Shown piece after piece: positions 7,410-15,192 of a stretch of 16,179 bases of DNA. Each line of letters opens with the position of its first letter. Within the stretch, counting starts at the first letter, position 1. Both the position numbers and the translations under genes were made by a program. The stretch covers positions 1 through 16,179 of the forward strand of contig JAGAWH010000137.1 of NCBI GenBank assembly GCA_017941505.1. Reading direction: 5' to 3'. The stretch comes from Faecalicoccus sp. (GTDB lineage Bacteria; Bacillota_I; Bacilli_A; Erysipelotrichales; Erysipelotrichaceae). Under the pieces are notes generated by a model. It was given only the letters and a program-made list of their open reading frames with translations. It ran no database searches and was not told where the DNA came from.

Positions 7410-8760
7410 TACAGAAATTTCACAATACGATAAGATGACCAAAACACCGATTTCAAAGTTAATTATCACCTTATCCATCCCCAGCATCATCTCCATGCTT
7501 ATCAACAATATCTACAATCTGGTAGATACAGCCTTTGTCGGGCAGCTTGGAACAAGTGCCAGCGGGGCGGTCGGCGTTGTCTTTGGATTTATGTCCATTA
7601 TACAGGCCTTTGGGTTCATGTTTGGACAGGGCTCGGGATCGATCATGGCAAGAGCTTTGGGTAACCAGGACAGGGAAAAAGCTTCCATCAACGCATCTGC
7701 CGGCTTCTATGGAGCCCTGTTATGCGGACTTGTCATTACCATCATCGGCTTTTTAAAGCTGGATGATATTGTCATGATGTTAGGAAGTACCGAAACCATT
7801 GCCCCTTATGCCAAAGTATATATTTCCTATATCTTAGCTTCCGCTGCTTTTATGAGCAGTTCCTTAGCCTTAAACAATCAGCTTCGCTATGAAGGAAAAG
7901 CCTTCTTAGGAATGATCGGCTTAATGAGCGGTGCCATATTAAATATGATTGGTGATCCAATCTTTATGTTTGGAATGAATATGGGCATCGCAGGCGCCGG
8001 ATTATCTACCGCGCTCTCCCAGGTTGTGAGCTGGGGTATCCTATTTTATATGTTTAAATCCGGAAAAACTGAATCAAAGATCAGTTTAAAAAGTGCTTTT
8101 AATGCCGGTGCTTCTGATTATTTCAATATTATGGCAACCGGTTTTCCAAGTCTGTTACGACAGGGATTAAACAGCTTAACAACCGTACTTCTGAATTCTT
8201 GCTGCGCAGTATATGGAGATGCAGCGGTGGCAGGTATGAGCATTGTTTCAAGAGTCATCTTCTTTGTGTTCTCCATCGCCTTAGGTATTGGACAGGGATT
8301 CCAGCCGGTATCTGCCTTCAATTACGGTGCCGGAAAGTATTCCCGCATTCGCGAAGGATACCGCTTTACACTAATCGCATCGGAAGTCATTATTTTTGTC
8401 GGATGTGTTACCCTGTTATTGAATGCGCATAATATCATCGGAATCTTTAGAGATGATCCTGCCGTTATCGAAGTAGGAACCAGATCTCTTCGCCTGCAGT
8501 CGCTTGCGCATCTATTCTTACCAATCGCCATGGCTACGGAAATGTTGTTTCAAAGTACCGGACAGAGAGGACAGGCCTCCTTTATATCCGGACTTAGAAG
8601 CGGTTTCCTGTTTATCCCTTTACTGTTGATCTTATCCAAGACAAGAGGACTTGCGGGTATCCAGGAGGCACAGCCCCTTTCCATCGTATTATCGGTACCG
8701 CTGTCCATTCCGTTTGCCTTCCACTTTTTCAAAAAGCTGCCTAAAGAAGATAAAAATTGA
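7402..8760 (+). CDS. MATE-family multidrug efflux transporter
   Basis: The protein has 452 residues, which matches MATE/MepA-type transporters, with about twelve hydrophobic segments along its length. The N-terminus KLIITLSIPSIISMLINNIYNLVD (about 19-42) with DTAFVGQLG following is the classic MATE opening, and a second half restarts near LLRQGLNSLTTVLLNSCC. These pumps sit in the cytoplasmic membrane and export drugs or cationic compounds in exchange for Na+ or H+. The ATG lies inside the marR 3' end, with AAAAAGGAG as SD, so translation is coupled to the regulator. A strong hairpin begins 2 bp after the stop. The substrate range cannot be read from sequence. A polysaccharide or peptide flippase is less likely because the neighbour is a MarR regulator. 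Confidence 0.93.
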   Translation: MNNTEISQYDKMTKTPISKLIITLSIPSIISMLINNIYNLVDTAFVGQLGTSASGAVGVVFGFMSIIQAFGFMFGQGSGSIMARALGNQDREKASINASAGFYGALLCGLVITIIGFLKLDDIVMMLGSTETIAPYAKVYISYILASAAFMSSSLALNNQLRYEGKAFLGMIGLMSGAILNMIGDPIFMFGMNMGIAGAGLSTALSQVVSWGILFYMFKSGKTESKISLKSAFNAGASDYFNIMATGFPSLLRQGLNSLTTVLLNSCCAVYGDAAVAGMSIVSRVIFFVFSIALGIGQGFQPVSAFNYGAGKYSRIREGYRFTLIASEVIIFVGCVTLLLNAHNIIGIFRDDPAVIEVGTRSLRLQSLAHLFLPIAMATEMLFQSTGQRGQASFISGLRSGFLFIPLLLILSKTRGLAGIQEAQPLSIVLSVPLSIPFAFHFFKKLPKEDKN

Positions 8761-8762
8761 AA

Positions 8763-8793
8763 CAGAGCGCATCATTGCGCTCTGCTTCTTTTT
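8763..8793. terminator. Terminator shared by the MATE gene and the convergent 119-aa gene
   Basis: A 9-bp stem, CAGAGCGCA/TGCGCTCTG, with loop TCAT is followed by CTTCTTTTT on the plus strand and by TTTCAATTTTT on the minus strand. The stop codon of the minus-strand gene (8772-8774) lies at the loop edge. It probably ends transcription in both directions, more strongly for the plus strand. Confidence 0.8.
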
Positions 8794-9131
8794 AGGCCGA
8801 TCAATAAGGCATTTATACATAATCGAAGGACTTTGATGGAATCACAGAGAATATCATTTCTCTGTCCATTCAACATAAACCCATAATAATTCTCTTCATT
8901 TTGAAAGATATCCAGACCAATATCCATTTCTTTTAATTCCTGCTGGATCATTAATATATTATTGAGATGATCGACATCATCTTGAAGACTGATTTTTCTT
9001 ATATATTGGTTATTGGCATGGATCAGCTTTTCAATTCTGTCTATTTCTTCCTTTTGGGAATGAACCTGTTCTAATTCGTAGTTTAAACTGTCTCGAATCA
9101 AATCCGTCAACATCACCTTTTCTTCATCCAT
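8772..9131 (-). CDS. Unrecognised 119-aa protein, mostly helical
   Basis: I do not recognise this gene. The ATG at 9131 is preceded by GAGGTAG, a reasonable SD, and the frame ends inside the terminator hairpin of the converging MATE gene. The sequence is highly charged over residues 1-75, rich in Glu, Lys, Asp and Ile with heptad-like spacing (LEQVHSQKEEIDRIEKLIH at about 18-36), which suggests a helical hairpin or short coiled coil. The C-terminus (about 98-115, VLRLCINALLIGLKRS) is more hydrophobic but looks too short and polar to be a sure membrane helix. There is no signal peptide and there are no catalytic motifs. It is a monocistronic gene between the phosphatase terminator and the shared hairpin, with a possible promoter at 9181-9209. 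Confidence 0.7.
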   Translation of the reverse strand: MDEEKVMLTDLIRDSLNYELEQVHSQKEEIDRIEKLIHANNQYIRKISLQDDVDHLNNILMIQQELKEMDIGLDIFQNEENYYGFMLNGQRNDILCDSIKVLRLCINALLIGLKRSRAQ

Positions 9132-9180
9132 ATACTACCTCATCTTACCATTATGACGAGACTGAAATGAAATAGTTTAC

Positions 9181-9209
9181 TATATAATGATTTTTTTTAT
9201 TTAATACAA
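9181..9209 (-). promoter_or_regulatory. Possible promoter of the 119-aa gene
   Basis: The minus strand shows TTGTAT, a 17-bp A-rich spacer and TATATA, located 50 bp before the ATG and after the upstream gene's terminator. The two hexamers are imperfect, and in such AT-rich DNA a chance match is possible. Confidence 0.35.
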
Positions 9210-9219
9210 TGCCACGGAT

Positions 9220-9243
9220 AAAAAAAAGACCGGAATTCCGGTC
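9220..9243 (-). terminator. Terminator after the PP2C gene
   Basis: A perfect 16-bp palindrome, GACCGGAATTCCGGTC (9228-9243), is followed on the minus strand by eight T. The stem can form with a small AATT loop. It starts 2 bp after the phosphatase stop codon. Confidence 0.85.
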
Positions 9244-9244
9244 A

Positions 9245-10015
9245 TTATATATTCTGCCATATAAGAATGGTAATATTATCGACGCCTCCATGATCCAAAG
9301 CCATCTTTAGTAATTGTTCACAGCCTTCTTTTATCGAAGCACTTTCTGAAAGGATACTCTGGATTTCTTCATTGGAGACCATATCGGTTAAACCATCTGA
9401 ACATAACAGGTAAATATCTCCTGATTGAATCTGATCTTTTACAATATAAGGATCGATGGAATATTCTTTCGGATTCATTCCCAATACCTGCGTTAAAAAC
9501 GCCTTGGCATATTTTATACCCATCCATTCTACAAAGGAGGTCTCGCTGTGATCGAGACTTAATTGTTTTAAAGACCCTTCACGAAGGCGGTAACAGCGGC
9601 TGTCACCGACATTAAAGATCCATGCGTTCTGGGTATCATAATAAAGAGAGACCATGGTCGTTCCCATATAATGAGAACCTAATTCTTTTTCAACTTCATA
9701 TACCTTCCGATTCAAATGCAGGCTGAGCTTCCTTAAAGAAGATTCTATGTCCGGATCGATAAAGCCTGTATGTAAGGCAACATCCATAGCCTGGGCAGCT
9801 CCATAGGAAGCTAGTTCCCCATAATCACCGCCACCCATGCCATCAAATACGGCATACATCTGTTCGGTTTGACGATCCTGTTCTATTTCCAGAATACCAT
9901 CCGACTCGACATGGACCGGCTCTAAAAAACTACCGTTGAAATAAAAATTATCTTCGTTATTTTTTCTCTTTTTACCGATATGACATACACATACCGCTTT
10001 TGAAATCTTCTCCAT
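9245..10015 (-). CDS. PP2C-family Ser/Thr protein phosphatase
   Basis: The protein has 256 residues, the usual size of a bacterial PrpC/Stp-type phosphatase. The motifs appear in order: KKRKNNED (16-22), FDGMGGGDYGE (57-67) with metal ligand D58, MGTTMV (117-122), NVGDSRCY (135-142), SLDHS (153-157), CSDGLTD (205-211) with D207, and GGVDNIT (243-249) with D246. All expected acidic metal-binding residues are present, so it should be an active Mn/Mg-dependent phosphatase in the cytosol. There is no transmembrane segment or sensor domain. PP2C genes often sit next to a PASTA or Hanks-type kinase, and none is present here. It follows trpA by 70 bp and has a weak SD (GGGGAG, 4-5 bp from the ATG). 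A candidate promoter lies in the gap, but no terminator separates it from the trp operon. Confidence 0.92.
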   Translation of the reverse strand: MEKISKAVCVCHIGKKRKNNEDNFYFNGSFLEPVHVESDGILEIEQDRQTEQMYAVFDGMGGGDYGELASYGAAQAMDVALHTGFIDPDIESSLRKLSLHLNRKVYEVEKELGSHYMGTTMVSLYYDTQNAWIFNVGDSRCYRLREGSLKQLSLDHSETSFVEWMGIKYAKAFLTQVLGMNPKEYSIDPYIVKDQIQSGDIYLLCSDGLTDMVSNEEIQSILSESASIKEGCEQLLKMALDHGGVDNITILIWQNI

Positions 10016-10053
10016 ATACTCCCCAATTGACTCTCAAAACTGTTCCTTTTAAG

Positions 10054-10081
10054 TTTATCACGCATGTACAATCAGGGTCAA
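10054..10081 (-). promoter_or_regulatory. Candidate promoter of the PP2C gene
   Basis: The minus strand shows TTGACC (10081-10076), a 16-bp spacer and GATAAA (10059-10054). The transcript would have a leader of about 30 nt. The promoter is imperfect, and readthrough from the trp operon is an equally possible source of transcription. Confidence 0.4.
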
Positions 10082-10085
10082 ATTA

Positions 10086-10862
10086 CTATTGTAGGCGCAT
10101 GGCATCCTTCATGGATTTCACATATTCACCGACATATTTCGGTGCACCTTTTCCATATTTTTCTACGATTCTTACAATTGCGGAGCCTACAATAGCTCCA
10201 TCAGACAAATCTGCCATTTTCTTAGCCTGTTCCGGGGTTGAAATGCCAAAGCCAACCGCACACGGAAGATTGGTGTTTTCACGGATGATATCGACGATGG
10301 ATCGTAAATCGGTATTGATTTCACTTCGAACACCGGTTACTCCAAGACTGGATACCAGATAAATAAAGCCTTCTGCCTCCTTGGCAATCATCGCAATGCG
10401 ATTTTGCGAAGTAGGAGCAATTAACGAAATCAGATCCACTCCATATTCTTTACAATATGGCCCAAATTCCTCTTTTTCTTCAAAAGGAAGATCCGGTAAG
10501 ATAAGTCCATCAATACCGACTTCTTTACAGGTGGAAATAAATCTTTCTGCCCCATATGAAAATATCACATTGGCATAGGTCATAAAAACCATCGGAACAG
10601 GGGTTTCTTTTCTTAGTATACGTACTAAATCGAAGATTTTATCGGTTGTGACACCACCGTTTAATGCTCTAAGACTGGCATTTTGAATCACTGGACCTTC
10701 GGCTGTCGGATCGGAAAACGGGATCCCCAATTCAATCAAGTCGGCTCCGTTTTTCACAGCTTCCGCAACAACTTTGGCCGTTGTTTCTAAATCCGGGTCA
10801 CCACAGGTAATAAAGGCGATAAATGCCTTGCCATGATCAAAGGCTCTATGAATATTACTCAT
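10086..10862 (-). CDS. trpA: Tryptophan synthase alpha subunit
   Basis: The protein has 258 residues from ATG 10862. A longer frame to 10898 is rejected because GGGGAGGAT lies just before the inner ATG and the sequence [17 protein letters not shown] is the normal family start. TrpA cleaves indole-3-glycerol phosphate to indole and glyceraldehyde 3-phosphate, and passes indole to TrpB. The catalytic Glu is in ELGIPFSDP (E44). The position matching the second acidic residue of the enterobacterial enzyme (Asp60) is Glu here (TAEGP, E55), a conservative change. SLGVTGVR (flexible loop) and [10 protein letters not shown] (phosphate site) are present. It overlaps trpB by 8 bp and is the last trp gene. 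Confidence 0.95.
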   Translation of the reverse strand: MSNIHRAFDHGKAFIAFITCGDPDLETTAKVVAEAVKNGADLIELGIPFSDPTAEGPVIQNASLRALNGGVTTDKIFDLVRILRKETPVPMVFMTYANVIFSYGAERFISTCKEVGIDGLILPDLPFEEKEEFGPYCKEYGVDLISLIAPTSQNRIAMIAKEAEGFIYLVSSLGVTGVRSEINTDLRSIVDIIRENTNLPCAVGFGISTPEQAKKMADLSDGAIVGSAIVRIVEKYGKGAPKYVGEYVKSMKDAMRLQ

Positions 10863-12045
10863 GGATATCCTCCCCTCTAAAACGCGCAATGGCAGCACAA
10901 TCCTTGTCCCCTCTGCCGGAAATCGTAATCACAATAATTTGATCCTTATTCATCTTAGGTGCTATTTGAGTCGCATGAGCCACGGCATGAGCGGATTCAA
11001 TCGCAGGAATGATACCTTCGGTTCGGGCAAGATATTCAAAGGCATCCACGGCTTCATCATCGGTAACCGCCACATACTTCGCTCTTCCGATATCATGTAA
11101 ATAAGCATGCTCCGGACCGATTCCCGGATAATCCAGGCCGGCAGAAATAGAATATACCGGGGCAATCTGTCCGTATTCATCCTGACAGAAATAAGATTTC
11201 ATGCCATGAAAGATGCCTAATTTTCCTGTGGAAATAGTAGCGGCGGTCTCAAAGGTATCAATTCCTCTTCCGGCAGCTTCGCATCCGATCAATCGAACTT
11301 CTTTATCCTCAATAAAATGATAAAAGCTTCCGATCGCATTGGAGCCACCTCCCACACAGGCAATCACCGCATCGGGAAGTCTTCCTTCTTTTTCAAGCAT
11401 CTGTTCCTTGATTTCTTTAGAGATCACAGCCTGGAAATCACGGACGATGGTCGGAAAAGGATGCGGTCCCATAACCGAACCCAGACAATAATGGGTATCA
11501 TGAATTCTTGTGGTCCACTCCCGCATACATTCAGAGACGGCATCTTTTAAGGTTGCCGTTCCTGTTTTAACAGGAATGACCTCTGCTCCTAAAAGACGCA
11601 TACGATACACATTTAAGGCCTGGCGAATGGTATCTTCTTCACCCATAAATACCACGCATTCCATGCCCATCAAGGCAGCAGCTGTGGCCGTGGCAACACC
11701 ATGTTGTCCGGCACCGGTTTCCGCAATCAGGCGGGTCTTGCCCATCTTTTTGGCAAGTAATGCCTGCCCTAATACGTTATTGATCTTGTGGGCACCGGTA
11801 TGGTTTAAATCCTCTCTTTTCAAGTAGATCTTTGCCCCACCGAGTTCTTCGGTCATCTTTTTGGCATAGTACAGTCTTGATGGACGTCCGGCATATTCAT
11901 TAAACAGCTCACTTAATTCCCTGTTAAATTCCGGGTCATCTTTATAGTGGTTATAGGCTGTTTCCAACTCAATCACCGCATTCATCAGTGTTTCCGGAAT
12001 ATATTGTCCGCCATGCATTCCAAATCTTCCTTTAGGATTTGTCAT
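10855..12045 (-). CDS. trpB: Tryptophan synthase beta subunit
   Basis: The protein has 396 residues, the standard TrpB1 length. The PLP lysine is K87 in HTGAHKINN, the catalytic Glu is E109 in ETGAGQHG, the phosphate-binding loop is GGGSNAIG, and the C-terminal SGRGDKD contacts the cofactor. It joins indole and serine to make tryptophan in an alpha2-beta2 complex with TrpA. The SD GGGAGGTAG lies within the end of trpF, and the two frames overlap by 14 bp, so they are probably translationally coupled. All key residues are present and nothing suggests the alternative TrpB2 type. Confidence 0.97.
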   Translation of the reverse strand: MTNPKGRFGMHGGQYIPETLMNAVIELETAYNHYKDDPEFNRELSELFNEYAGRPSRLYYAKKMTEELGGAKIYLKREDLNHTGAHKINNVLGQALLAKKMGKTRLIAETGAGQHGVATATAAALMGMECVVFMGEEDTIRQALNVYRMRLLGAEVIPVKTGTATLKDAVSECMREWTTRIHDTHYCLGSVMGPHPFPTIVRDFQAVISKEIKEQMLEKEGRLPDAVIACVGGGSNAIGSFYHFIEDKEVRLIGCEAAGRGIDTFETAATISTGKLGIFHGMKSYFCQDEYGQIAPVYSISAGLDYPGIGPEHAYLHDIGRAKYVAVTDDEAVDAFEYLARTEGIIPAIESAHAVAHATQIAPKMNKDQIIVITISGRGDKDCAAIARFRGEDIHE

Positions 12046-12640
12046 GTTTGTCTACCTCCCGACAAGCCTTCACAAAAGCTGTCATTTTTTCTTTATCTTT
12101 CAGTCCGTCTGTTTCAATACCAGAACTGACATCCACTCCATATGGATTTAACATTTCAATGGCTTCCGATACATTTTCAATCGTTAAGCCACCGGCAAGA
12201 AAATACGGTCTTCTTATATTTTGAATCAATTCCCAATCAAATACTTCACCCGATCCTGCACCACTATCTAAAAGCACATAATCTGCTTTACTTTCATTGA
12301 CTTTGTCAATATCTTCGATACGGAAAGCCTGGATAATGGGTATATTTATGTTGTCTTTTAAAGCTTGGATATAGCTGTTATCTTCTTTTCCATGAAGCTG
12401 TATAACATCGATGATTCCCTGATTGGATAAATCTATGATAATCTTTGGATCTTCATCCACAAATACCCCTACAGTCCGGATATCGCTTAACAGCTGTTTT
12501 TTTAATTCCATTGCCTGATCAGCTGAAACATAGCGTTTACTTTTCGGCGCGAACACAAAGCCAATATAATCCGGATGCAGTAAATTTGCGACTTCTATAT
12601 CGCAGTTTCGAGATAGACCGCATAGTTTTATTTTTGTCAT
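12032..12640 (-). CDS. trpF: Phosphoribosylanthranilate isomerase
   Basis: The protein has 202 residues and a single TIM-barrel domain. The general base is C7 in KLCGLS, the general acid is D125 in [14 protein letters not shown], and AGGLTIENV and VDVSSGIET make the phosphate-binding loops. It converts phosphoribosylanthranilate to its carboxyphenylamino-deoxyribulose phosphate form, the third step from anthranilate-side chemistry. It starts with an ATGA overlap on the trpC stop and runs 14 bp into trpB. It is separate from trpC, unlike the enterobacterial fusion. Confidence 0.96.
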   Translation of the reverse strand: MTKIKLCGLSRNCDIEVANLLHPDYIGFVFAPKSKRYVSADQAMELKKQLLSDIRTVGVFVDEDPKIIIDLSNQGIIDVIQLHGKEDNSYIQALKDNINIPIIQAFRIEDIDKVNESKADYVLLDSGAGSGEVFDWELIQNIRRPYFLAGGLTIENVSEAIEMLNPYGVDVSSGIETDGLKDKEKMTAFVKACREVDKHDKS

Positions 12641-13419
12641 AAACTGCCTCTAAGCTCTTTCAACATGGTCTTTTTATCCTTTGCCTTCATTAAGGTTTCC
12701 CCAATCAGCACGGCATCAGCACCGATATCGGCAAGTTTTTTCACATCATCGGCATTCTTAATTCCGCTTTCGGATACAAATAAAATATCCGAAGGAATAA
12801 GATTTCTCAGTTTTCTGCTGTTGTCGGTATCAACCGAAAAATCCTTTAAATTCCGATTATTGACACCGATCATCCTTGCCCCTGAACGAATTGCCATTTC
12901 AATTTCATCTTGGTCATGGGCCTCTACCAAAGAGGACATCCCCAACAAGTCAGCGATTTGGATATATTCCTTCAACTGTTCTTCTTTTAAAATGGAACAG
13001 ATCAAAAGCACACATGAGGCTTCAAGAAGCTTTGCCTGATAAATCATATATTCATCCACAATAAAGTCTTTTCTAAGACACGGAATCGATACATTTTCAG
13101 CGATTTCTTTTAAATATTCATCGCTTCCTAAAAACCATTTCGGCTCTGTTAATACCGAGATACAATCCGCTCCGGCTGCCTCATATGCCTTTGCGATTTC
13201 AAGATAAGGAAAATCGGGCGCAATCAAGCCTTTGGAAGGAGAAGCTTTTTTACATTCACAGATAAAGGAAATTCCCGGTTTTTTTAAAACTGTTTCAAAT
13301 TCAAAATTGCCCTTACCCTTAGATAAAGCTTGTTCTTTTATTCTATCCAGAGGTAATTCTTTTTTAGCTTCTTGTACCCGTATACAGGCATAATCGGCAA
13401 GCTCATCTAAGATGGTCAT
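12637..13419 (-). CDS. trpC: Indole-3-glycerol phosphate synthase
   Basis: The protein has 260 residues and a TIM barrel. Motifs match the family: [10 protein letters not shown] (54-64, with E55 and K57), FLGS (97-100), LRKDFI (115-120, K117 as the catalytic acid), VEAHD (166-170, E167), GVNNRNL (185-191) and SESGI (216-220). It closes the indole ring with loss of CO2 and water to give indole-3-glycerol phosphate, the substrate of TrpA. Both ends overlap neighbours by 4 bp in ATGA arrangements (trpD before, trpF after), implying termination-reinitiation during translation. Confidence 0.97.
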   Translation of the reverse strand: MTILDELADYACIRVQEAKKELPLDRIKEQALSKGKGNFEFETVLKKPGISFICECKKASPSKGLIAPDFPYLEIAKAYEAAGADCISVLTEPKWFLGSDEYLKEIAENVSIPCLRKDFIVDEYMIYQAKLLEASCVLLICSILKEEQLKEYIQIADLLGMSSLVEAHDQDEIEMAIRSGARMIGVNNRNLKDFSVDTDNSRKLRNLIPSDILFVSESGIKNADDVKKLADIGADAVLIGETLMKAKDKKTMLKELRGSL

Positions 13420-14447
13420 GCCGTAATTACTCCACAGTTACTCTGTTCAATGAGTTTATTAAGCGTTTCTAATGCCTTACCGGAATCGATGATATCAGCT
13501 GCCATCATAATGCCCTCTTCCATGGAAGAAGCCTTATCACCGATATAAAGAGCAGCTCCGGCGTTCATCAATACCGCATCTCTTTTGGAGCTTTTCTGAC
13601 CATTTAAAATATCTAAGGTAATCTGAGCATTTTCCTTTGGCGTTCCGCCTTTTAACTCTTCCTTGGAGCAGCGCTTCAAGTTGAAATCCTCCGGTGTGAT
13701 CACAGAAGTTTTAAACCATCCATCACGAATTTCACAAACTGTAGTCGGTGCACTCATCGAGATTTCATCCAATTTATCCTGTCCGTATACAACCATGCCC
13801 CGTTTAATACCTAAGTTGATCAATACCTGGGCAAGCGGTTCTACCAAATAATCATCATATACACCCAATAACTGCATAGAAGGTTTTCCCGGATTTGTGA
13901 GCGGGCCCAAAATATTGAATACCGTTCTAAAACCTAATTCTTTACGAATCGAACCAACATATTTCATGGAAGTATGATATTTCTGGGCAAAGAAGAAACA
14001 CATGCCCACATCATTTAAAAGTTCAATACATTTTTCAGGACTCTGGTTAATATTTACACCTAATGCTTCTAAGCAGTCCGCTGTACCGCTTAAAGAAGAA
14101 GCAGCACGATTACCGTGTTTGGCAACTTTCATACCGCTGGCTGCCGCCACAAGAGCAGATGTAGTAGAAATATTAAAGCTGCCCGCATTGTCACCGCCGG
14201 TTCCCACAATCTCAAAAAGATCCATTCCGGTATTCACCTGTGTAGCGTGTTCACGCATCGCAGCAGCGCATCCGGCAATTTCATCGGTAGTTTCGGCTCT
14301 TGCGCTCTTTGTGGATAGTGCCGCCAAAAAAGCTGCATTCTGGGTCGTTGTGGTCTGTCCGTTCATAATTTCATTCATTACGGTATAGGCTTCATCATAA
14401 GTTAAGTCTTCCTTGTTTACGATCTTTACAATAGCTTCTTTAATCAT
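13416..14447 (-). CDS. trpD: Anthranilate phosphoribosyltransferase
   Basis: The protein has 343 residues from ATG 14447. Three in-frame ATGs are possible (14492, 14453 and 14447); the last has GGGAGG 8 nt upstream, whereas the one at 14453 is only 2 nt from it, so I chose 14447. Motifs GTGGD (82-86), NISTTSALV (92-100) and KHGNRAASS (110-118) bind PRPP and anthranilate. It attaches phosphoribose from PRPP to anthranilate. It is a stand-alone TrpD with no glutamine amidotransferase domain, and it is the first gene after the T-box leader. trpE and trpG, which would make anthranilate, are not upstream. The stop overlaps trpC by ATGA. Confidence 0.96.
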   Translation of the reverse strand: MIKEAIVKIVNKEDLTYDEAYTVMNEIMNGQTTTTQNAAFLAALSTKSARAETTDEIAGCAAAMREHATQVNTGMDLFEIVGTGGDNAGSFNISTTSALVAAASGMKVAKHGNRAASSLSGTADCLEALGVNINQSPEKCIELLNDVGMCFFFAQKYHTSMKYVGSIRKELGFRTVFNILGPLTNPGKPSMQLLGVYDDYLVEPLAQVLINLGIKRGMVVYGQDKLDEISMSAPTTVCEIRDGWFKTSVITPEDFNLKRCSKEELKGGTPKENAQITLDILNGQKSSKRDAVLMNAGAALYIGDKASSMEEGIMMAADIIDSGKALETLNKLIEQSNCGVITA

Positions 14448-14504
14448 GTTCATATCCTCCCTTTCATGATTTAAGTGATCAATTCCTTTCAACTGCAGGT
14501 AAAT

Positions 14505-14546
14505 AAAAAACGTCCCTGATAGAAAATAAATCTTCTATCAAGGACG
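14505..14546 (-). terminator. T-box attenuator terminator
   Basis: The arms CGTCCTTGATAGAA and TTCTATCAGGGACG form a 14-bp stem with one G-U pair and an 8-nt loop, followed by TTTTTT on the minus strand. Its 5' arm begins CGTCCTT, which can instead pair with the AAGG and GCG parts of the T-box to form the antiterminator. The two structures are mutually exclusive. Confidence 0.92.
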
Positions 14547-14784
14547 AATATCATCAATCCGCGGTGCCACCTTGATTCACGAGTATTCTCGTGCTCTTTA
14601 TAGGATACCATCATATCCCTGACAGGTTACGTCTGTCTTACGTCGCAGCATACTCAGTATATACATACCTTTGAGCGCGCCCTCAACGGTCCATTTGGCA
14701 GCTTGTTTCTTACCTGACTCTCAGCATCACAGGCTCTCTGTAAAGGCATCATTGCCGTTATCTCCGTCTCATCGGTTTTAAATT
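14505..14784 (-). ncRNA. tRNA-Trp-type T-box riboswitch leader of the trp operon
   Basis: Reading the minus strand, Stem I closes with TAACGG (14760-14755) pairing to CCGTTG (14689-14684). The specifier TGG (14693-14691) followed by A stands directly before the 3' arm, which is the expected place. AGAGAG and GCTGAGAG elements follow the 5' arm as in other T-boxes. A 6-bp hairpin, CACGAG/CTCGTG (14578-14593), precedes the T-box sequence AAGGTGGCACCGCGG (14559-14573). Its bulge TGGC can pair with an acceptor end GCCA, fitting the G discriminator of bacterial tRNA-Trp. A terminator hairpin with U-tract follows. Uncharged tRNA-Trp should stabilise the antiterminator and let trpDCFBA be transcribed. 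The start coordinate is the predicted transcription start. Confidence 0.93.
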
Positions 14785-14790
14785 AACCAT

Positions 14791-14819
14791 ATGATGTCAC
14801 GACAAACTAATTATGTCAA
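14791..14819 (-). promoter_or_regulatory. Promoter of the T-box-trpDCFBA transcript
   Basis: The minus strand has a perfect TTGACA (14819-14814), a 17-bp spacer and CATCAT (14796-14791, 4 of 6 to consensus). The predicted start near 14784 lies just before Stem I. No operator-like palindrome is visible. Confidence 0.6.
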
Positions 14820-14881
14820 TATGTTATAAATCTAAAATAATATGTTAACTAAAATAAACTGTATTAATCTTTAAAGTTGAA

Positions 14882-14944
14882 TCATTCCAGAACAACAGAA
14901 ACGATAAAAAGAGAGATGTCATCTAACAAAGAATAGTCCGGCAT
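14882..14944 (-). CDS. Possible 20-codon ORF, hydrophobic acidic peptide
   Basis: This small frame encodes M-P-D-Y-S-L-L-D-D-I then a run rich in I, V, L and F, ending in Glu. It is not known to me. Support is contextual: a perfect TATAAT (minus strand, 14971-14966), then about 15 nt of predicted leader containing AAGGGGA at SD distance, then ATG. The -35 is poor, and no terminator follows before the trp promoter 60 bp further on. The peptide has only acidic charges, which is unlike typical type I toxins or phenol-soluble modulins with mixed charge. It could be a signalling peptide, a short regulatory RNA with a chance ORF, or simply chance. Confidence 0.25.
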   Translation of the reverse strand: MPDYSLLDDISLFIVSVVLE

Positions 14945-15032
14945 GGTATCCCCTTTTCACAGATTATTATACGATTAGGAACTTAAAACAACAGGACTGA
15001 GACTGAGAGTTACGTATTATAAATGGTTTCAT
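14945..15032. other. Non-coding spacer between the small ORF and the tRNA terminator
   Basis: Apart from the TATAAT noted for the small ORF I see no gene, repeat or stable hairpin here. Together with 14820-14881 this is the emptiest stretch of the window: AT-rich DNA between the trp promoter and tRNA-Leu. Confidence 0.5.
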
Positions 15033-15056
15033 AAAAAAAACCGGACTTTTGTCCGG
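15033..15056 (-). terminator. Terminator after tRNA-Leu
   Basis: The stem CCGGAC/GTCCGG with a 4-nt loop is followed on the minus strand by eight T. It lies 12 bp downstream of the tRNA 3' end and so closes the tRNA transcript. Confidence 0.85.
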
Positions 15057-15068
15057 AATAATATGCAA

Positions 15069-15151
15069 TGGTGCGGGCGACAGGACTCGAACCTGCACGC
15101 GTAAGCACTAGATCCTAAGTCTAGCGTGTCTGCCAATTTCACCACGCCCGC
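15069..15151 (-). tRNA. tRNA-Leu, anticodon UAG
   Basis: The 83-nt gene reads GCGGGCG at its 5' end and CGCCCGC-A-CCA at its 3' end, so the 7-bp acceptor stem is perfect, the discriminator is A and CCA is encoded. The anticodon loop CTTAGGA (minus strand, 15119-15113) is closed by CTAGA/TCTAG and shows anticodon TAG. The long variable arm (about TGCTTACGCGTGC with its stem) and the T-loop GTTCGAGTC are typical of class II leucine tRNA. It reads CUA and, by wobble, other CUN codons. It may be transcribed from the upstream small gene's promoter or from a weaker one at 15162-15189. Confidence 0.97.
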
Positions 15152-15161
15152 ATGCCTTTAC

Positions 15162-15189
15162 ATTTTACCATGAAAAATCAAAAAAACAA
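15162..15189 (-). promoter_or_regulatory. Possible tRNA-Leu promoter
   Basis: The minus strand has TTGTTT, a 16-bp spacer and TAAAAT, with a predicted start about 4 nt before the mature tRNA. The hexamers overlap the end of the upstream gene. Cotranscription with that gene, 41 bp away with no terminator between, is an alternative. Confidence 0.35.
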
Positions 15190-15192
15190 GCA

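Noticed and set aside
9228..9243. 16-bp perfect palindrome considered as a protein-binding operator
   Set aside because: It directly follows the PP2C stop codon and is followed by eight T on the minus strand, which a terminator explains fully.
10000..10362. Plus-strand open frame of 120 codons across trpA
   Set aside because: It lies opposite trpA and the PP2C start, has no SD and no recognisable protein features; trpA in the other strand has all its catalytic motifs.
12665..13039. Plus-strand open frame of 124 codons opposite trpC
   Set aside because: It is Ser/Phe/Ile-rich, has no ribosome binding site and overlaps the fully conserved TrpC frame.
14002..14388. Plus-strand open frame of 128 codons opposite trpD
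   Set aside because: It mirrors the conserved TrpD core and reads as low-complexity Ala/Ser/Val-rich sequence without an SD; it is a shadow of the real gene.
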